57,481 nucleotides of DNA from Pelosinus fermentans. GTDB taxonomy: Bacteria > Bacillota > Negativicutes > DSM-13327. Below are positions 54,270-57,481 of the stretch, piece by piece. Both the position numbers and the translations under genes were made by a program. The stretch lies in assembly GCA_002434245.1 (NCBI GenBank), contig DJJR01000051.1, forward strand, positions 1 to 57,481, read 5' to 3'. The stretch's first letter is position 1. Every line of letters starts with the position of its first letter. A model generated the notes under the pieces. That model did not search any database and had not been told where the DNA came from. It saw only the letters and a program-made list of their open reading frames with translations.

Positions 54270-55292
54270 TCATTTCTCCTTCACAGTACCAGACATAGCT
54301 TTTATATTATCCAAAGGGGTTGTGGTGCTCAAACCGCAAGCTGGTGCAATAATATCAATGCCTTCTTGCAGTAAATGCCTAGTGTTATTGACTACTTTCT
54401 CCGGAGTCGCCATCTCTAGCAAATAGGTGCTAACATTCCCCATGGTAACCAGCTTGGGGAATTCCTCTTTCAGCTTCCGCAAATTCACCATGGCGTCCGT
54501 ACTAATGCCATCAGCCTTCAATTCTGGTAAAGCATGTTTTACCGCATTTATATTTCCGCAAATATGTACAATGACAGGTATACCTTGGGAATGAATCGCT
54601 TCGACAACCTTGTTGATATATACCAAAGGATATTCACAGAACATGCGAGGTCCTAAGATTTCTCCAGTAGCTGTCGGATCAGCAATAGAAATAACATCCG
54701 CACCATTGTCAATCATTAATGCAGCATAAGCAATTAAAAAGTCACTTACATATTCCATTACTTTATGGGCAGCTAACGGATTGCGGCGCAAATCTTTCAA
54801 AAAAATCATAGGATCAACAATAGAAGCCGCTGTACTGACCGGTCCAGTTAGATTGCCAATGACCGGAATATCAGGAAATCGCCTCGCCACATTATAGGTC
54901 GCCTGCATCACCGTATTAACCCGTCCTGTTTGAAGCATAACAGCAAATTCGCGAAAATCTACAGCCGATGACGATGAAAAAACTTCTTGCGTAATTTTAG
55001 GTTCACATTTCATACTGCCATAATCAACTGCGCTGCCCAGTACCTCAGGCTCAACAGTCATACAAAAGGGGATACCTAGATTTTCAAAACCAGTGTTAGT
55101 AAAAACATCGACAGCTAATTCAGCCATTAATTTGTCATCACTATGAGCGATAGGCAGAACATGCCCGCCCCGGTTCATAACGTCCACAATAGCCGCATTC
55201 ATCATGCCACCAGGGCAAATGACCGGCGGTCTATCTGTCTTTTCTTTATGCAATATTTTCAATAAACGTTCCTTTGGTGTAAAATTGCTCAT
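54270..55292 (-). CDS. MtaA/UroD-superfamily methyltransferase (first)
   Basis: 340 residues of the uroporphyrinogen decarboxylase/MtaA/CmuA superfamily. Zinc ligands are visible as HICGN and, near the C-terminus, APACGLST, together with IADPTATGEILGPRMFCEYP. Such enzymes move a methyl group between a corrinoid protein and a thiol or tetrahydrofolate, and some demethylate the substrate. It lies directly between the corrinoid protein and RACo genes. Which half-reaction it performs cannot be read from sequence. Confidence 0.87.
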   Translation of the reverse strand: MSNFTPKERLLKILHKEKTDRPPVICPGGMMNAAIVDVMNRGGHVLPIAHSDDKLMAELAVDVFTNTGFENLGIPFCMTVEPEVLGSAVDYGSMKCEPKITQEVFSSSSAVDFREFAVMLQTGRVNTVMQATYNVARRFPDIPVIGNLTGPVSTAASIVDPMIFLKDLRRNPLAAHKVMEYVSDFLIAYAALMIDNGADVISIADPTATGEILGPRMFCEYPLVYINKVVEAIHSQGIPVIVHICGNINAVKHALPELKADGISTDAMVNLRKLKEEFPKLVTMGNVSTYLLEMATPEKVVNNTRHLLQEGIDIIAPACGLSTTTPLDNIKAMSGTVKEK

Positions 55293-55322
55293 TCAAATCA
55301 CCTTCTTCTTGCTCTGTTACCA

Positions 55323-55985
55323 TCAGGCCACACTTTCCATCAGCTGCCGGGCCAAACGTACGGCAGTTGCTGCATTCACCGCGTAACTATCTGCACCGAT
55401 TTTATCAGCAAAGGCTTGTGAAACGGGCGCACCGCCAATCATGACTTTAAACTGTTCTCTAATATCTTGCTGCTGCAGTAAGCGGATGACTTCCGCCAAC
55501 CCATCCATCGTTGTTGTCATTAGCGTGGAAATAGCAATAATTTTAGCATCCTGTTCTTTTGCTGTATCAATAAATTTCTGTGGTGAAATATCCCGCCCAA
55601 GATCAATAATCTCATAACCGGAGGTTTCTAATAGAATTTTCACCAGATTTTTACCAATATCGTGAGTATCACCTTCAATTACGCCAATGACAATTTTGAC
55701 TTTTTCCTCTGCAGCTCCTTCTTTCGCTTTAAGGTGGGGTTTCAAAACACCAAGTCCGGCATACATAGCATCCGAACACATTAACAGTTCAGGAATAAAA
55801 TATTCTTCCTCTTCAAACAGCCGCCCTGCCACTTCCATACCAGCAGAAAGCCCCTTTTCAATCGCTTCATAGGCATCAATACCTTCCGCTACGATAATTT
55901 GGGCTAACTCCACCGCTTTCTCTTCATCCATGTCTACCACAGCATCAGCTAACTGTTTGAGTAATTCTTCTTTATTATTTGCCAT
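55323..55985 (-). CDS. Methyltransferase corrinoid protein (MtaC/MtbC/MttC-like)
   Basis: 220 residues. A helical cap domain (about 1-85) is followed by a B12-binding Rossmann domain with GVIEGDTHDIGKNLVKILLE; the histidine of DxHxxG coordinates cobalt. Later ISTLMTTTMDGLAEVIRLLQ and KVMIGGAPVSQAFADKIGAD complete the fold. It carries the methyl group between the two methyltransferases. AAAGGAG lies 9 bases upstream. The methyl donor is unknown, as no MtaB, MttB or MtbB-type gene is in the window. Confidence 0.93.
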   Translation of the reverse strand: MANNKEELLKQLADAVVDMDEEKAVELAQIIVAEGIDAYEAIEKGLSAGMEVAGRLFEEEEYFIPELLMCSDAMYAGLGVLKPHLKAKEGAAEEKVKIVIGVIEGDTHDIGKNLVKILLETSGYEIIDLGRDISPQKFIDTAKEQDAKIIAISTLMTTTMDGLAEVIRLLQQQDIREQFKVMIGGAPVSQAFADKIGADSYAVNAATAVRLARQLMESVA

Positions 55986-56026
55986 ACTATCCTTCTCCTT
56001 TGCTCATACATTCTATTTATATTTTT

Positions 56027-57106
56027 TTAGCTAAAATTACTTAATCGTAGTGGGTATCTGCCAAATTCCCGGGCTGCCTGAAATAGAGCCTGTATATTTT
56101 CCACTGGAGCACCCATCGGCAACCCGCACCCTAAAGACAATATATAACCTTTGGGATTATCATAACCTTTTGCCAGACACTCTTTAACATCCTGTCGTAC
56201 ATTTTGGGGAGTTCCCAGGTACATGGTTTCTGTGGGTTTGACATTGCCAAACAGGGTAACCTGTTTACCAACTGCCTTCTTGGCAGCAGCTAAATCAATC
56301 GTATCGTCCAAGCTCAATATGCCGGCACCTGTGGCGACCATATCCTGCCATATCTTCGTAGTATTGCCGCAAATATGCAGAGAAGGAGCACTGCCAGTCA
56401 AATCTTTAATCGTCGTTGTAAGTTTCTGTAAATAGGGAAAAGCAAACTCACGAAATTGTTTTGGACTGATTAATGTCGGTGAAGCAGTGGGGTCAGCGAT
56501 ACTTACTTTAGCTCCCAGCTTAGCAACCTCTTTCACATAGGCAAGCGTACTCTCTAAAGAAAACTGCAATAGCCGATGGGCAAATTCTGGATTCCGATAT
56601 AGCTCCCGCAAAAAATCCTCCGTTCCTCTTATATTAGCTGCTGTAGTAAAGGGACCGGCTACATTACTAGTCACCGGAACAGAGTCACCCAGACGGTCAA
56701 CCAAAATTTGTAAAGCCCCTAAATGTATAGGCAGCCTCCCATCGTGCCACGGATTGGGAATCTGCAGGTTATCCAAATCTGCTGGCTGTTTTACCGCCAC
56801 TTCCGCAATATAAGGAGTGTTCTCTTCTTTCGGATAATACACGATACTGCCTACAGCCTCAGCAATTCCCGGCAAACCTGGTCCAGCTGCTACTGCTTCA
56901 GCACCCAAAATATTGTGAGCGGCAATTTGAGTCTGCGCTGTTTTCTCGCTTGAAAAATAGCATTCCCAATGAGGAATTCCTGCTACTTTTCCCGCCTGAT
57001 TATGAATCACTACTCCACAAGGCACCCGATCATAGGGTCTTCCTTTCAATACTGCTTCCAGACGTTCCTTCGGTGTCATTTCATCACGAAGACTCAAAAC
57101 GGCCAT
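56027..57106 (-). CDS. MtaA/UroD-superfamily methyltransferase (second)
   Basis: 359 residues of the same superfamily, only distantly similar to the first. It has PKERLEAVLKGRPYDRVPCG, VSIADPTASPTLISPKQFRE, HICGNTTKIW and LSLGCGLPMGAP, with His-x-Cys and Cys zinc ligands. The start at 57106 (MAVLSLRDEMT) is chosen since GAGGTG lies 6 bases upstream; a GTG three codons earlier overlaps it. It is the first gene of the operon, behind a long leader with two terminators. It may act as methyltransferase I on the substrate while the other acts as II, or the reverse. Confidence 0.87.
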   Translation of the reverse strand: MAVLSLRDEMTPKERLEAVLKGRPYDRVPCGVVIHNQAGKVAGIPHWECYFSSEKTAQTQIAAHNILGAEAVAAGPGLPGIAEAVGSIVYYPKEENTPYIAEVAVKQPADLDNLQIPNPWHDGRLPIHLGALQILVDRLGDSVPVTSNVAGPFTTAANIRGTEDFLRELYRNPEFAHRLLQFSLESTLAYVKEVAKLGAKVSIADPTASPTLISPKQFREFAFPYLQKLTTTIKDLTGSAPSLHICGNTTKIWQDMVATGAGILSLDDTIDLAAAKKAVGKQVTLFGNVKPTETMYLGTPQNVRQDVKECLAKGYDNPKGYILSLGCGLPMGAPVENIQALFQAAREFGRYPLRLSNFS

Positions 57107-57143
57107 TTCTCGCACCTCATTTCATCTTTTTACCTGACATGCT

Positions 57144-57194
57144 AAAAACAAAAAGGCAAAAACTGATTCTACATATCTAGAATCAATTCTTGCC
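57144..57194 (-). terminator. Attenuator-like terminator in the operon leader
   Basis: GGCAAGAATTGATTCT pairs with AGAATCAGTTTTTGCC (16 bp with wobble) and is followed by TTTTTGTTTTT, 40 bases before the start codon. A strong terminator in front of a gene implies regulated read-through or an upstream transcript ending here. Confidence 0.8.
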
Positions 57195-57265
57195 TTCAGT
57201 TTCCTACTGATCGGTCACTATATACTATTTACATACTGCCATTTTGGCAACCTTACATGGAAATA

Positions 57266-57300
57266 ATAAAAAAGCCTGCACAGAAATAACTCTGCCAGGC
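57266..57300 (-). terminator. First leader hairpin with T run
   Basis: On the minus strand GCCTGGCAGAG pairs with CTGTGCAGGC with small bulges, then TTTTTTATTATT. It lies about 60 bases after the expected transcription start. Confidence 0.7.
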
Positions 57301-57367
57301 CTTCAGCTCTTTGCTAATCAGCTTGCTTTAATCACGCTATAAGATACATTTTTCTTTATTTAACATG

Positions 57368-57396
57368 ATATTAGCACGTATAATTTACGTTGTCAA
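57368..57396 (-). promoter_or_regulatory. Sigma-A promoter of the corrinoid operon leader
   Basis: TTGACA (57391-57396) and TAATAT (57368-57373) are 17 bases apart on the minus strand, giving a leader of about 255 bases. Confidence 0.75.
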
Positions 57397-57434
57397 TGGC
57401 AATGCAATTGTATCATTACATTTTTTAATGGATC

Positions 57435-57463
57435 TTGACAGCAGAATTCGCCTGTAGTACTAT
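57435..57463 (+). promoter_or_regulatory. Promoter reading off the right edge
   Basis: TTGACA (57435-57440) and TACTAT (57458-57463) are 17 bases apart on the plus strand. A second TTGACA at 57471-57476 may be the -35 of a tandem promoter cut by the window end. Confidence 0.6.
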
Positions 57464-57481
57464 CTCATCTTTGACAGTTGT

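Noticed and set aside
53076..54426. Several plus-strand frames of 65-121 codons over the RACo gene
   Set aside because: All are antisense to a clearly conserved protein and lack ribosome sites.
57106..57396. Cobalamin riboswitch, SAM riboswitch or T-box in the leader
   Set aside because: No recognisable B12-box, S-box core or T-box motif was seen by eye. An unknown element remains possible and is reported as a finding.

Overview
The window looks like chromosome from a spore-forming, outer-membrane-bearing Firmicute (class Negativicutes, Sporomusaceae; a Pelosinus- or Sporomusa-like organism). This is inferred from gene content: a gerA-type germination operon, prkA-yhbH-spoVR, a YjcZ-like peptide and collagen-like exosporium-type proteins (a sporulator) sit beside a signal-peptide porin and an autotransporter (an outer membrane), with a corrinoid methyl-transfer cassette typical of acetogenic or methylotrophic relatives. 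The DNA is AT-rich and most genes lie on the minus strand.

Layout. 1-170: tandem sigma-A promoters and a leader resembling those in front of rRNA operons, pointing off the left edge. 250-2400: tiny membrane ORFs, a zinc-ribbon protein, a decayed gene and many hairpins. 2540-5365: a MerR regulator with an AdhR-like Cys52 and two aldo/keto reductases behind a promoter with a 19-bp spacer and a dyad. 5820-6070: a sporulation peptide. 6693-14285: an aromatic amino acid island: ridA, tnaA, a collapsed chemoreceptor, a porin, an AroP-type permease and a TyrR-like sigma-54 activator. Four sigma-54 (-24/-12) promoters and repeated GAWAAG-N4-CTTWTC boxes link it into one apparent regulon. 14380-15240: gene remnants. 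15552-17556: a TetR-controlled Bcr/CflA exporter. 17631-18338: a dead intradiol dioxygenase. 18563-20027: an SOS-box operon of a small protein and a UvrX-type Y-family polymerase. 20259-21300: IS3, YbaK and PucR-type debris. 21437-25452: the germinant receptor operon. 25631-31503: an autotransporter, an IscR-like Rrf2 regulator and a multi-PAS PucR-type regulator. 31900-32790: decayed GGDEF, secreted-protein and LapA genes. 33249-35690: one intact and one dead collagen-like gene. 36096-38213: a dead NAD(P)-binding protein, a DHFR/RibD-fold reductase and a frameshifted lincosamide nucleotidyltransferase-like gene. 38480-43435: rlmD, a Lon-related protease, a zinc ribbon and a CPBP protease. 43575-46858: gatCAB. 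46968-51384: prkA-yhbH-spoVR. 51852-57396: a corrinoid methyltransferase cassette with a terminator-rich leader.

The most interesting system is the tnaA/porin/permease/activator island. A single enhancer-binding protein appears to control an outer-membrane pore, an inner-membrane aromatic amino acid permease and tryptophanase. RidA, encoded just after tnaA, would deal with the 2-aminoacrylate that tryptophanase releases. Also notable are the AdhR-like operator, the SOS operon with an uncharacterised 53-residue protein, and the two-UroD corrinoid cassette. A large share of the intergenic DNA is decayed genes, many showing several frameshifts. All functional statements are from reading the sequence; no database search was run.
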